NCBI GenBank assembly: GCA_963556255.1
Contig: OY744605.1
Location: forward strand, 68,405,110 to 68,469,109
Length of the DNA: 64,000 nt
Source of the DNA: Allolobophora icterica
Lineage: Eukaryota; Annelida; Clitellata; Crassiclitellata; Lumbricidae
Direction of reading: 5' to 3'
The notes under the pieces are model-generated. The model had not been told where the DNA came from and did no database searches. It was given only the letters and a program-made list of their open reading frames with translations. Of the stretch, positions 45,233 to 58,880 are shown one piece after another. The translations under genes were made by a program, and so were the position numbers. How positions within the stretch are numbered: the stretch's first letter is position 1; the number at the start of each line of letters is the position of its first letter.

Positions 45233-45464
45233 AAGAAGAAAAATAAGAAAATGAAGCTGAAGATGAAAGATGAGTGACGTGAAAGATAAATGATGATGAT
45301 GATAATGATGATAATGCTGTAGTTGCAATAACATCCTTTTTATACTAGTAGCCTACACATAATTCCAGTCTGTACAACTCCGCTTCTCTGGCGATAGGAA
45401 GCACTACTGGTACTTGATGGAACGAAAATAAAAACAATCCTCTGACCTATCATATGCCGCAAGC

Positions 45465-45850
45465 ACTTGACTAGACTAGACCTCCCACACTAAGCACTAG
45501 TCTTGGCTAACACAATACACTATTTGAAACACAGAATATACTAGACCAGACTAGACTAGTCTATAGATCGGACTTTATTAGACTAAAAACTATTCTAAGG
45601 ACTAACTGAACGTGACTGGATTAGGCTTTAATAGACTATATATGGACAAGACTAAAAACTAGACTAAGGACTATACTGAACTTGACTGGATTAGGCTTTG
45701 GTAGACTGTGGACAAGACTAAGGACTAGACTAAGGACTATACTGGGTTTGACTAGATTTGACTTTATTAGACGAAAAGCTAGATTAAAACTATATTGGAC
45801 TGGACTGGATTAGACTTGGCAAGACTTGAATGATTAAGAATGAATATAGG
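45465..45850. repeat. Degenerate ACTAGAC-type tract
   Basis: Repeated GACTAGACT, GGATTAGACTT and AAGGACTA words, like 20,860-21,245. Confidence 0.6.
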
Positions 45851-46196
45851 TGAGATCACGTCAGATTAATTTCGATCAGATTCGAACAGATGAAATCAGA
45901 TATGATGAGGTTAGATGAAATCAGATCATACTTACTCAATCATGTAGGATATCGCTATATAGTCTGCAATGCAGGTACTTAGAGTGCAAGGTATCCCTTA
46001 GGCTGAAAGAAATGAAGTTAACGAACCAAGAGGACCGCAGGAGAGGATAGGAGGTCTCTGATCTGGGTTTAAGGAGTGCCTGCCACTCCCTCTTCCCTCC
46101 TGCCACGATCGAACTATACGCCTTCCTTCCGTTTTCCAGTCGAGCGGATATCTTCCCGATGAGAAGTTCGTGAGAGTGTTGATTGGTTATTTATGA

Positions 46197-47395
<1,199 letters not shown>

Positions 47396-47599
47396 AGCAG
47401 ATAGACAGACAATGAATGGAAAGGAAAAGAAGAGAGAAGAAATGGGAAGAAAATAAAAAGGTAAAAGATGGAAACGGATGAGAAAAGAAAGGGGAGGACA
47501 GAAGGCGAAAGGAAGATTCTTGGTATACGTATGCATGCTTGCATGTGTGTTTGTGATTGCGTGTATGCATGTGCCTGCGTGCCTACGTTCAGGAGTTCA

Positions 47600-47601
47600 G
47601 T

Positions 47602-47632
<31 letters not shown>

Positions 47633-47703
47633 CCAGACAGACAGACAGACAGACAGACTGACAGACAGACAGTCAGGCTGGCAGGCAGGCTGGCAGGCAG
47701 GCA
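47600..47703. repeat. GACA/GGCA microsatellite
   Basis: GACA units passing into GGCTGGCAGGCA. Confidence 0.9.
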
Positions 47704-48124
47704 GTGTCTCGGAGTAAATAATCTCTGCATCGGTTTTAATACCAAAGATCGTAATTTTTGATTTATGATTTGGTGCATTTTGGCGCACACTCACTCTCAG
47801 CAAGTGCTTGCGGCATCCGAGTGCAGTCAAGAGTAATGATGCTGCTGAGAGATGGTTAGTTTACAGAATAGGATACGAAGCAACTATCGACTGAAGTCAC
47901 TAAATGGGTAAAATATGAACCTATTTATTGGCACAACCACAGGAAAGACACTAAAGAGAAGAACTCTTAAAGAACTTAGAAAACGTAGAAATCTTCCCAG
48001 ATTCATCAAATACACCAATTTCGTTCAATCTAAAAAAACCACCAACAGCAAAAGCTGATCGATCTCCACCGGTCTCTGTGTTCTCTATTGTTCCTTATGC
48101 GTTATCATTTTACAACGCCTTTGA

Positions 48125-48500
48125 CATGTCTGCATGTGTGCATGTATATATGTATGTGTGTATATGTGTGTATTTATGTATCTATATATGCGTAGCTCCT
48201 ATGTGTGTATGTGTGTATGTGTGTATATGTATGCATGCATATATGTACAAGTATGTATGTCTGTATATATATGTGTATGTGTATATATACGTATCCATGC
48301 ATGTGTGCATGTGTGTATGTGTGTATGTTTGTGTGTGCATGCACGTATGAATGTATGTGTGTATGTTTATGTATTTGTGTAAGTGTGGTTGCATACATGT
48401 ATGTATGTATGTGTTGTATGTGTGTATGTTTGTATGTGTCTATGTGGTATGTTTGTATATATGTATGTGTGTTTGTATGTGTGTTAGTATGTATGTGGAA
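48125..48500. repeat. Degenerate TGTA/TGTG tract
   Basis: TATGTGTGTATG words throughout. The CVCVYMY-type frames are artefacts. Confidence 0.9.
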
Positions 48501-48955
48501 ACCTACTATATCGCCTTTTAAGTATCTCACAGAAGCGCTGACTTGACGAGGTGCTCGTTAATAAGCTGGTGAGTGCAGTTAACCTTTGTGTTGGGTTTGA
48601 GAACATTCCACTTCCTGTCCGCTTTTTTGTTGTTCTTAATATTTTCTGTTGCCTCGCCGACTTTAGTGTGCACTTCTGCACTTTGTAAAAAAGAGTGCAG
48701 TATGAATTCTTTTTATTAGTTATCAATTGCTATTTGTCATGTTTAGTTTCATAACTTCCAGAGTAGCATCTTCCCCCACATATTCTGATGAATCATTTCA
48801 GAAAGACTTTCAAGGCATTCGTTTTCCCATTCACTCGATAGACGGCCTCAGCTCAACAGATGTCGTACCGATGCAGCAGAACAGTAGCTCACCGCAGTTG
48901 TCGTTAATATTATCGCAATAGACTGCAATACAATACAATACAATACAGAACTGAG

Positions 48956-48960
<5 letters not shown>

Positions 48961-49014
<54 letters not shown>

Positions 49015-49021
49015 GTGTGTG

Positions 49022-49117
<96 letters not shown>
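48961..49117. repeat. (GT)n microsatellite
   Basis: GT run with AGGTGTGTAGGT interruption. Confidence 0.95.
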
Positions 49118-49118
<1 letters not shown>

Positions 49119-49139
49119 TATAGAGTAGCATATGTTTGT

Positions 49140-51409
49140 AAGTATGTATATACCGGACCTGATGCTGACCAACTTAGCCGGTGGTCCATCGACCGTGTGG
49201 CCATTCACTGATGACCCTTAAGAGCTCCTCCCCTACGTCGACGTGATACAAGCCCTACCACTCCTTCTGATTAGCCGCCGCCAAAGGACTGAGCCCTGCC
49301 CGATTTAGATAAATCGCTATCCCTCTGGCCTGGGACGACTGACAAGTCCCAGGCTTCGATCCAACGCCCTTTCTACCTACGGTGGCACAAAAGAACCCAG
49401 CGACTATTCGAAGCCGCAGTAATCGAAGTGGGGAAATGGGAAATGGGAACCACGGAGAGTCGATTCGAATTCGATTAGTTCAAAGTTCGCAACAAGTGAT
49501 CGGCAATTAAAATATACCTTGTTTTGTTATAGATTCTGGTAGTGAAATTTCCTAATTGGCAATTTTTTTAAATTAGCGGAAATTTTATAAGCTGATAGAT
49601 TTAATAGTTAGTCTAGCTTTTCACCGAAGAAGTATCCATGAAGGAGTTTGGCAAACCTTCCGTGTGCCTTGTTAATGGTTTAAAATTTCTAAGATTGTAA
49701 TTGTACTATGTAATCGAACATTTATAAAAGCGCTACTTAAAGATTCAGAGGAAGAGAAAGGCTGAATTTTGAACTGGATGTGCAGAGGCATAAGAAGCCA
49801 GTGGAGAGTGGAGAGTGGCCATTGTATGCTTATCAGCCAAGCCATTTTGACACAAGTTGTCGTCCCTATAACTAAGCAGGATGCCACACGCACCATTTGC
49901 TGCAGTTCTCATTAGTATAATCCCTTGTTTCTAATCTATTTCACACATACGCAGTCTACCCAGCCATTGTCTCACGTTGTTGTTGTTGGAACTAATGCCT
50001 CGATTTTATATCATCACGTTCCTGAAGTCTATTAATTTTATATTTTCCTGGGCTCCAATCGCTGCTGTGATTTCAATGCAGCAATGTTTATTGAGAAACA
50101 ACCTGTTCCCTCGACGCTTCCGTAGAGTTTAGCCATGCTTTTCATTTCACCCTTGTAAATTTGCCCTGGGAACTAATGCATGGAAAAGCAGCTTCGCAAG
50201 AGCACTTCCTTATATGTATTCATATGCACGCATACCTACCTATGAATACAGATATACCTACATGTATATATACATTTATCGTCATATATACGCATATGTG
50301 TATATATGAATGTATATGGGCATATACAAACATATATACACATACACGTTCATATCTGTATGTATACATAGGCTGGCGCGCCAGTATATCCATATATGTG
50401 TATATATATGGTATACATACATATACGTAAATATTTATATGTACGTAAGTACATGTCTAAGTGAGTGTATATAATATTTATTTGTTTAGGTTGTCTAGGG
50501 CTTTGTCCTGGTTTCTTGAGATCCGAGACAGACCAGTTCATTTTTCTCGAAGGCGACGACGTCTAGCGAACACTTCTCAACAGCGCCCGCCTTGTAAGGA
50601 ATACCTGAGGAGATCTATATATCTTGGACGACTTTCTCCCAAGCATAGGCATCGACAGGACTTATTTCATTGGCTTCTGCAGTAGTTCCTGGTCTTCGTG
50701 GTCGAGATCATCAGTTGCAGACGTGTAGGCCTACCTGTAAACCTGAGACGGATAAATCTATTGTTTTGCATGGCTTGAAACTATAGTGGAGTTATACATC
50801 GAACAGTGGTTGAAGTATGATCAGTTTTGATGCCTTAAGCTTCGATATGCCAGATTCAGATTAGCCAAGTCGAGTTAAACTGTATACGCCTAAAAACATT
50901 GGTTGTATAAACAGCCTGGTGTAATGAAAGGTCGGTGGCCCGCCATCAGACAGTGAGTGATGTTTTAGCTATAGTCGTGGCGAGGACAAAGTGGCTGCTG
51001 AGTTTTAGACGACGTCCGTGCGCTCTACAACGGGAAGTTCCTCTTCAAGAATGTTCCGCATCTGAAGCATTTCACAAACGATTATGTTCTCGTGTGGGAT
51101 TCTCTAAACAACCTGATTGCTCTGTCTCTGCATTGATCTCGTCGCTGTTGTAAAGGCGCCACAAAATCGCTTTGATAAAATACGGGAGTTTTATCAGTTT
51201 TAACAGAACGACTTCACTCGAGCTATCAGCTTCGACCGTGTACTACGGAAGAACCGGACCATCGTAAGGAAATCGGTACTGACGAGTCTATGCCGATGAA
51301 ACAAGAAATCCACATAACCTGAAAACAGCTTTGGCTTCTTAAGAAGGATTGTCAGCTGGGTGCCATATCTTTGACTCTAAAAACCCATCTTGCACCAAGA
51401 ACCATCGCT
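49140..51409. other. Region upstream of reelin, no gene recognised
   Basis: A TATATG-rich stretch lies at 50,210-50,460. LINE-tail-like TTATAAAAGCGC is at 49,720. Frames at 50,461-50,685 and 50,935-51,153 have no domain. The reelin promoter and 5' UTR should lie here or farther upstream, but I cannot mark a TATA box or Inr. Confidence 0.45.
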
Positions 51410-51650
51410 ATGAAGCTGTGGGGTCATCCAGTGCACCTGACCCTTCCTCCTTCTTTCCTCCTTGGCGTCGTCTTCTTTCTTCTGTCAATCGCGGTCGTCC
51501 AGAGTCGCGTTCAGTTCATGACCCCGTTCTTCTACCTGTGCCGTAACCATGGCAACCAAGACCAGTCGACCCTCGACGTGGGGGAGGTGGCCCTCAGCGT
51601 CGCCATCGAAGGAGATCCCGAGACCTACGAGCCTGGACGCGAGTACCAAG
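51410..51650 (+). CDS. RELN: Reelin exon 1: signal peptide and start of Reeler domain
   Basis: ATG at 51,410; the frame opens upstream only with a TTG. MKLWGHPVHLTLPP is followed by the hydrophobic core FLLGVVFFLLSIAVV, a clear signal peptide. The mature part reads QFMTPFFYLCRNHG, then GEVALSVAIEGDP and YEPGREYQ. This matches the FSPFFFLCTHHG and GEVLISLHIAGNP start of vertebrate reelin. Donor CCAAG|GTAAGC, phase 1. Confidence 0.95.
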
Positions 51651-52392
51651 GTAAGCAATTGTAATTCTATTATCTTAATCGTAATAGTAATCGTAATTGC
51701 AACAGAAGATAGCCTATAGATGCGGAGGAGGGGAGGGACAAGAGAAGAAGAGGAAGGAGGTAAACGAGAAGCCAGTTCTCAAAGACAATCATCTAATCTA
51801 ATCTAATCTAATCTAATCTAATGACTTCTATTGCGCCGCTATCATAAAGATTAATCAGTAGTTTTGTAGCTTAAATCGAAAAAAAACGAAAGGAAACGGA
51901 GCAGTGAGTTGAGCTGATCCTGAGATGCATATAAAACTAACAGAAGCTTAACATACGATTCGTCAGATGTGACTCAGGACATATAACCTTTCATTCAAAA
52001 TGAAGTGCTAGCAGACGTTCAGTTCTTTCCCTCGTCGTCTGATCTTCCACACACCGTCTTATAGCCGAGCTCCGTTGGAGTGTAAGTAAAAGGGAGAAGG
52101 TATTCCTCAATATCCCTATCCTGTTTGGTATATGAATCAGTAACTGCTGAGTTGGCAGTCGAGAACTCGCATGCTCACTTACTCAAGAACTCATTCGATC
52201 ATTTATTCACTCATTCAGTTACACTCACCCAATGGACTGATCGATGAATCGATTGATTGATTGATTGTTCGATGGATTGATTATTTAATTCGTCGATAGC
52301 TAGATTGATTGATTGACTGATGGATCGAAACTATGAAATCGATAAATAAATAAATCGATCGATTTCACTATGACCAGAGCGGTTTATTTCAG

Positions 52393-52609
52393 TGACGATA
52401 ACATCGAGTCGTAACTTCGATGGATTCTACCTGACTGGTCTCTACACGATTTCGACGAACATGACAAAGACATTCGGACTGAACTCTCAACCATTCGGAC
52501 ACAGTTTCATCTGCTCCAACGTCCTCTCCCACATCGGTCTTCTGCCTCAGCAGCAGGTCGTTTTCACCTGGATGGCACCGCAGAAGGGAACTGGGTGCAT
52601 CAGCTTCCT
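52393..52609 (+). CDS. RELN: Reelin exon 2: core of Reeler domain
   Basis: 217 nt. Reads VTITSSRNFDGFYLTGLYT, then FGHSFICSNVLSHI and VVFTWMAPQKGTGCISF. FDGxxxTGLYT and WxAPxxGTGC are Reeler hallmarks. Acceptor TTATTTCAG, donor CCT|GTGAGT, phase 2. Confidence 0.95.
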
Positions 52610-52648
52610 GTGAGTTGTGTAATGCAATCATGGAGTAACGTAATTAAA

Positions 52649-52912
52649 TAGTGGTTGTAGTTACGACAATTTATATAGCACTGTCATTAGCAAGCTACTT
52701 CTAGGATGCTTTACACAATACTTTCTACTGTCAGCGCAAATGCTCAGGAGTTACGTAGCAAATACATTTTAACTGTTATTTTTTTAAACATAACGGCGTT
52801 TGGCTTCCTGAATAGTGAATAGTTGGAGGAAGAATGTTCCAGGCACGTGGACCAACGACCCGAAAGACCAGATCGCCCGTTTTCGTTTTAGTTAGTGGCA
52901 AACGATGCCTTC
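52649..52912 (-). mobile_element. Truncated copy of the 12.9-15.5 kb LINE family
   Basis: TTACGACAATTTATATAGCA, AGCAAGCTACTTCTAGGATG, TTTGGCTTCCTG and CGACCCGAAAG match 12,887-13,110 in order and orientation. Only the 3' UTR and the end of the ORF are left. It lies in reelin intron 2, antisense to the gene, starting about 40 bp after exon 2. Confidence 0.85.
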
Positions 52913-53091
52913 GTAGGGTTCTAGTAAAGCGCTATACAAATGGTCATGTATATAAAATACATACATACACACAATCAATGTAATGTAATGTAATGCAATG
53001 TAGTGTAATTGGATGCTTTATCCATGGTCCGACATCTGAGATCTGCACTGGACTTGGCAAAGACAAATCTCTTCTTGAATTATATAAGATG

Positions 53092-53093
<2 letters not shown>

Positions 53094-53178
<85 letters not shown>
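53094..53178. repeat. (TA)n microsatellite before reelin exon 3
   Basis: Pure TA for about 84 bp, ending 40 bp before the exon 3 acceptor. Confidence 0.97.
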
Positions 53179-53179
<1 letters not shown>

Positions 53180-53218
53180 TCTTAGCTAACCATAACGTTG
53201 TGTGTTGTGCTTTGACAG

Positions 53219-53289
53219 GGCTACAGCAACTTTAAGGTCTCAGATGCTCTTCAAAGACACGACAGTGCTTCAGCTGTGCGAGGAGGGAA
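53219..53289 (+). CDS. RELN: Reelin exon 3: end of Reeler domain
   Basis: 71 nt. Reads ATATLRSQMLFKDTTVLQLC then EEG, matching [20 protein letters not shown] in vertebrates. Contains the last Reeler cysteine. Acceptor TTTGACAG, donor GGGAA|GTAAGT. Confidence 0.95.
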
Positions 53290-53305
53290 GTAAGTCAATA
53301 TCACG

Positions 53306-54275
53306 TCGGTCGGTCGGATGGTCGGTAGGTCGGATGGTCGGTAGGTCGGATGGTCGGTAGGTCGGATGGTCGGTAGAGCGGATGGTCGGTCGATCGGATG
53401 GTCAGTAGGTCGGATGGTCGGTAGGTCGGATGGTAGGTCGATCGGATGGTCGGTAGGTCGGATGGTCAGTTGGTCGGATGGTCGGTCGATCGGATGGTCA
53501 GTAGGTCGGATGGTCGGTCGATCGGATGGTCGGTAGATCGGATGGTCGGTAGGTCGGATGGTCGGTCGAGTGGATGGTCGAATGGTAGGTCAGTCGGATG
53601 GTCAGTAGCTCGGATGGCCGGTAGGTCGGATGGTAGGTCGATCGGATGGTCGGTAGGTCGGATGGTCAGTAGGTCGGATGGTCGGTCGATCGGATGGTCG
53701 GTCGATCGGATGGTCGGTCGATCGGATGGTCGGGCGATCGGATGGTCGGTAGATCGGATGGTTGGTAGAGCGGATGGTCGAATGGTAGGTCAGTCGGATG
53801 GTAAGTAGGTCGGATGGTCGGTAGGTCGGATGGTAGGTCGATCGAATGGTCGGTCGGTCGGATGGTCAGTAGGTCGGATGGTCAGTAGGTCGGATGGTAG
53901 GTCGATCGGATGGTCGGTCGATCGGATGGTCAGTAGGTCGGATGGTCGGTAGGTCGGATGGTAGGTCGATCGGATGGTCGGTAGGTCGGATGGTCGGTAG
54001 GTCGGATGGTAGGTCGATCGGATGGTCGGTAGGTCGGATGGTCAGTTGGTCGGATGGTCGATAGGTCGGATGGTCGGTAGGTCGGATGGTAGGTAGGTCG
54101 ATCGGATGGTAGGTCGATCGGATGGTCGGTAGGTCGGATGGTCGGTAGGTCGGATGGTAGGTCGATCGGATGGTCGGTAGGTCGGATGGTCAGTTGGTCG
54201 GATGGTCGGTAGGTCGGATGGTCGGTAGGTCGGATGGTAGGTCGATCGGATGGTCAGATGGTAGGTCAATCGGTC
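53306..54275. repeat. 16-bp GGTCGGAT satellite in reelin intron 3
   Basis: About 970 bp of GTAGGTCGGATGGTCG units and variants with GATC or CAGT. The array starts about 16 bp after the exon 3 donor. The WSVGRMVG-type and PTIRPTDH-type frames are repeat readings. Confidence 0.95.
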
Positions 54276-54279
54276 ATTC

Positions 54280-55430
54280 AGTCCGTCATCTCAAGTATGT
54301 CATGCTTATAGTGATGCTCTGGCTTTGGGACTGCAGAATAGATGAGGTTTCTCCGATCTATCACAGTTCGACCTGGTTTTTCCAATGGATTATGATTATG
54401 TTTTCACTTGAAGCGACCGTCGTCTCTTGCTTTGTGCGTTATTATAATGGTGTCATTTAAGGTCATTAGAATATACTAGGTTTGACTAGAGGTCAAAGTT
54501 TAATAGCTCAGCAGTGCTCATGAGCATATTGGGAACAAGAGTTTGAAATATAGCCCAATATAGATTGTTGGGAATATTACGACCATGCACTTGAGGCTAT
54601 GAATTGATGGAACTGTTCCTCGAGCAGCAGCAGCAGCAGCAAGACCAGCCATTCAGCATCGGTTGCAGCAACAGAGTGAGGCCTAGTTATCACAGCATCA
54701 CTGAGTAGGAAGACCGTGTTCTCAAGTGTTGGTATTATTGAAAAGCATCGTGGCGGCTTTTAAGTGGATACGGAGCATAACCACGTGTGGAGAGGAGTCG
54801 TAGTACCCAGGGCAAGGGCGAGGACAAGTACTCTGCTGGATCGTGTTCTGCTTGTTTGTGATATCAGTTCAGAACACCGATAACGAAGCTCTATTCCCAT
54901 CGTCTTGTTATCATTCGATGCTCAATTGCCATGTTCTACTGGCGACCCAATGCCTCTGGACTCACCTCTTCAAGCGGGCTCCATGTCTCGTCCAGCAGGC
55001 CAAGACTTATCTCCTATAGGCTTATATCCCACCATGCGGTATGCGGTGGGCTATTCGGTAGCACGCTGGATATGTAATCCAACGATTGCGAGTGCCTGCT
55101 GAGAGGACTCCGTGTAACGATCCTGGACTTACTGTTCGCGCGCACTTGTCTTGCACCTCACACTCAGATCTACTGACGTTGCGCTCGTAATAAATGCAAT
55201 AAATAATTTATAATAAATAAATGAATAAAATGAATGAATGAATAGATAATTAGGGTTATATCCCAAAGTCTTACTTTAATAGTAGGAACGAAGAAACGTT
55301 CAGAACTGGCGTTTTCTTAACTGTTTCTCTGACTACGTCCCATACTCTTACAGTTTTACTCACCCCTAACATTAAGATGCATAGGCTCATCCAAACGTTA
55401 CCACCTTCTGTAATTCGGTTTTAAAGTATG
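54280..55430. other. Reelin intron 3, no gene recognised
   Basis: An AGC run lies at 54,625-54,643 and (AATA/AATG)n near 55,195-55,245. Nothing else recognised. Confidence 0.5.
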
Positions 55431-55434
55431 GTTG

Positions 55435-55530
55435 CCAGTCCCTTCCGTCAATAAACTCCGCCACTGCTGTTTTCGGATGGTGTCAGTCCCAAGCCTGGAT
55501 TAAGGAGGAGGACGACGCTAATCATTTTCT
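55435..55530 (-). repeat. Dispersed repeat family B, copy 4
   Basis: The reverse complement reads CTCCTTAATCCAGGCTTGGG, then GACTGACACCATCC and GCAGTGGCGGAGTTTATTGA. Confidence 0.65.
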
Positions 55531-55898
55531 TATTTCACAGAGTCGTTAGACAGAAACTACGCATACCCTCCCCTCACCGTCTTATCTTCCCAACGACCGT
55601 GTCCGGTAGATTTATTCATTAATGACTGAATTTTCCAGTTGCGATATTATTGCAGCAAGTAATCTTCAAATGTCTTTAGTCTAAATCTAGTAAAAAAAAC
55701 TTCTATATCGCCACTGTCTCAAGGCACTGTCTCAAGGCATCAATTCAATGGATGGTCGATGCTAAGCAGAAGGAGTGTGTATGCCAAATGCAGGAGGACG
55801 AGAACTGAACCCGCGACCTCTGGGTCGACCGTTGATCAACAGACAATCGCACACGTTCAATAGTTTACTGTCACGTTTTCGTTTGTCTTCTTTGTCAG

Positions 55899-56004
55899 CG
55901 CCTGGACTGGCACAGGTTCTTCCAAAGCTGGCATCGCTTCACGAAGACGGCATTGTCTTCCGAGACGACTTTGATTCCACGAAGACGTTCAGCCAACAAC
56001 TGTG
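55899..56004 (+). CDS. RELN: Reelin exon 4
   Basis: 106 nt. Reads PGLAQVLPKLASLHEDGIVF, then RDDFDSTKTFSQQ. xGIxxRDDFDS matches DSIILRDDFDS after the vertebrate Reeler domain. Acceptor TTTGTCAG, donor CTGTG|GTAAGA. Confidence 0.93.
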
Positions 56005-56257
56005 GTAAGATGCCGATTTACCAAATAAATAGGGTAATGTACAGGGAGGTAGGTCAATGTAAGGAACGTTAATGTAAGATAGGTTGATGTAAGGTAGGCT
56101 AATGCAATATAAGGTAGGTTAGTGTAAGTTAATGTCCATTAATCTTAGATAGGCTAATGTGACATTAGATAGATTATTGCACAGTAAAGTAGATAAGGTA
56201 AGTTAATGTTAATGCGCTTGGCCTTCAAGTGGCGCTTTAGAAGTTTGGAGATTACGA

Positions 56258-56390
56258 TTACGATTACGAATGTAATATGATCCGTAATTTATCGATCTCT
56301 TTAGCGAAGAACAGTGTGATTTGAACCGTTGACCAGAGAGAACGATCGACTCCTTTACCACTCAACCACCGACCAATTGATCAAGTGAAA
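56258..56390 (-). mobile_element. tRNA-like element, probable SINE
   Basis: On the minus strand, box A TGGTTGAGTGG and box B GGTTCAAATCA are spaced as in tRNAs (about 56,320-56,385). (TAATCG)n at 56,258-56,272 could be its tail, but that run may instead belong to a plus-strand LINE tail (GTGGCGCTTTAGAAGTTTGG). Confidence 0.55.
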
Positions 56391-57700
56391 CCACTAAAAT
56401 TTTATATGCCTCAAAAACTTTGCGCTAAGTTACAACGAGGAAGTCGTGGATTCTAAGAAAAGGCCATTTTTGCAAGTCCACAGAATAACAAAACTGCTTG
56501 CCATCCTGGAAATTTTATGCTGAAGGCCGACGTTGTTTTTCGCAAACAGAGCTGACTGCTTATCTTACAAGTATTTCAATCCTTTTAAGCTGTTGAGAAT
56601 AGTCATACGTTGATTTGTACGGCTTATCTAGATTCTAGACATCGCAGCTGGCCTATCTCTCCCTTGGGTGGCAAGGTGGCCCATTTCTGCCCCGAGCATA
56701 CTCGGAGCATAATCCATTATGGCGTGGAACAAGAGCGAGTGGAGGGATAGAGTAAGCAAAACAGTGGAATGCAATGGCGGACTGTATTTCGAATTAGCGG
56801 AAGGTATCGCTTTATTCATTAACTAAATTCGCTCTATTTTAAAGGGCATGGCACACAAATTTTACCATTGTTACCGATTGAAAACGATGGAGTATACGCA
56901 ACGTATTGTCAATAAAAGATAATTTCAACATTGGTAGTAGATTGAACCTTTCGCAACTGAACTCAGGTGAACTGTTTCCGCACAAACAGAGTTACGAGCA
57001 CAATTTATTGCTCCACTGACTCTTCTTGGTCCCCCACTCCCGTCTGAACGCGCTCGGAGAAGTATAGTGGAATGAGTAAAGAGTTAGCGGAAGAATACGT
57101 TTAGGATCAGTAGTGAAAACGACGGGATTTCCCTGCTGGGCCTAAATGTCTCACCCGTGTCTCTTATCATCGCCGCAGAATGTCTCCAAGATGTGATGTT
57201 CTTCCCGGTCTTTGACCTTCAGACAAAATCCGATAAGATAAACCGGGATTTATCATCGCTCCTTCTATCAGACTGTGATAAGCTAACTTCGGGCAGAGTT
57301 CTACAAACACAGTATAAGACCCCGGTATTATCAATCTTAATTATACCGGGTTTTATGTATTACATACAGACTCCGAAATAAACAAGCTGACTATAAGTAC
57401 ATATAAAAATACGTATATATATTAACGTACACAAAATTAATACGAGCAGCATCCACCACACTAAAATTTCGTATTAACATTAATTTTTGTCTCAGATGAA
57501 GCACTATTAAAATGAATTATTGAATGACGATGTATTAGGGCCTACACAAAAAGGTTCATCATCCCTTTGTTAAGCATGTGCTAGGGTTAATCGCTGATCC
57601 TAGGAGAGGCAATCCGGCATTTAAAGTAGAAAGTAACATTAGGTCTATCATGTCCCACTGAAACGTAGAAGAGGCGTTGACTTTCTGTTCTTCTGGCAAT

Positions 57701-58020
57701 CATAGGCGTAATTTGTGGGGGGTACGAGGGGTACCCGTACCCCCCACTTTTTGGACTGGGGGTACTGTACCCCCACTTTTAAACAATTTCAATCAATACT
57801 TTTGTTATTGTACCTTCCCAGAGAATGCAGTCTCCGCCTAAGTGCGAAAGTACTTAGATACACATGTAAACCGAGAGCCAAAATTAATTAGAATACTGAC
57901 AGGGAATATGTTCAAAATGGTCACCATGCGAAAAGCGAAAGTGGAGAAGAAATTGGTACCCCCCACTTTTTAGACTAAAGTATTGGTACCCCCACTTTTT
58001 ATGCTAAAGTTACGCCCCTG
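57701..58020. mobile_element. hAT-like MITE 1 in reelin intron 4
   Basis: Starts CATAGGCGTAATTTG and ends AAAGTTACGCCCCTG, imperfect terminal inverted repeats. Inside are repeated GTACCCCCCACTTTTT motifs in both orientations. TGGCAAT flanks both sides but is offset by four bases on the right. Confidence 0.75.
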
Positions 58021-58187
58021 CCAGTGGCAATGAACAGGTCTCAAGTTCGTCAGTGCATCGTGAGACTTGCCGTTTGCTACACAAAAAAAATTATACTGTT
58101 TGGTGACAGAGATAAGTGTGTGCCAACAAATTATGCAGGATCATTACCAAACTAGGCGCACTACCGACAAACGTGTCGCATACAATA

Positions 58188-58258
58188 CGCCTCTGAGTAG
58201 CCCTCTGGAAGAGGCTCTATATAAATGTACTAATGAATATATGAATGAATGAATACGG
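58188..58258 (+). mobile_element. LINE 3' tail with GAAT repeat
   Basis: CGCCTCTGAGTAGCCCTCTG, GAGGCTCTATATAAATGT and (ATGAATGA)n. Confidence 0.6.
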
Positions 58259-58880
58259 CCACGCTACTTTTGCTTGTTTGGGAACTTCTCCAGACGCTGA
58301 TCTTACAGGGCTTATGCTCTGATTTGACAGGGCTTGCCTATGAAACTAAAGTAAAATTATCTGCATACTAAAAACATTAAAATTCTTTGGAATATCAAAA
58401 TTTTCTTTAAAACCATGAAAATATAAGAAATTGAGAATGAAAAATCTAAGAAGAAGTCATTAGAGATTTTGCTGGCCCACTGAAGTGCGTCAAAAATTGA
58501 TGTTGGCCAAGAGAAGGTCGTAAGAAATTTTGATGACAGAAGATGGTTCTGAAAGGTGTCCTCCTTTGGTAATCTTATGAACCTTCCAGTGGAAATGGTG
58601 CTGTAGCAGCATACAAATCCATCAATTCCTACCTCAAGGATCTTGAATCTGACTTCCGCCTCAACAGGATACCAGTGAAGCTTGAACGAATATCTCTAAC
58701 TTCTTCACTGTGTTTCAGTTTGGGTTAGCTTCTCTTAATCCATAGCTGCCCATTGCCGCCAACCATAAATGTACCCTGTTCCTGACGCAGCTTTGCTGGC
58801 GTTAAGAAATTTCGAATATTTACGTTACATTACATGACAATACATTATTATAATATGCGCAAAAAGATTACACTTGGATC

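Noticed and set aside
49170..49400. Possible tRNA-like promoter on the minus strand
   Set aside because: Box-A-like and box-B-like words are too close together for a tRNA-derived promoter.
51371..51409. Upstream extension of the reelin frame
   Set aside because: It opens with TTG. The ATG at 51,410 directly precedes the signal peptide.
53446..54269. 120-residue WSVGRMVG frame and its antisense
   Set aside because: Translation of the 16-bp satellite in reelin intron 3.
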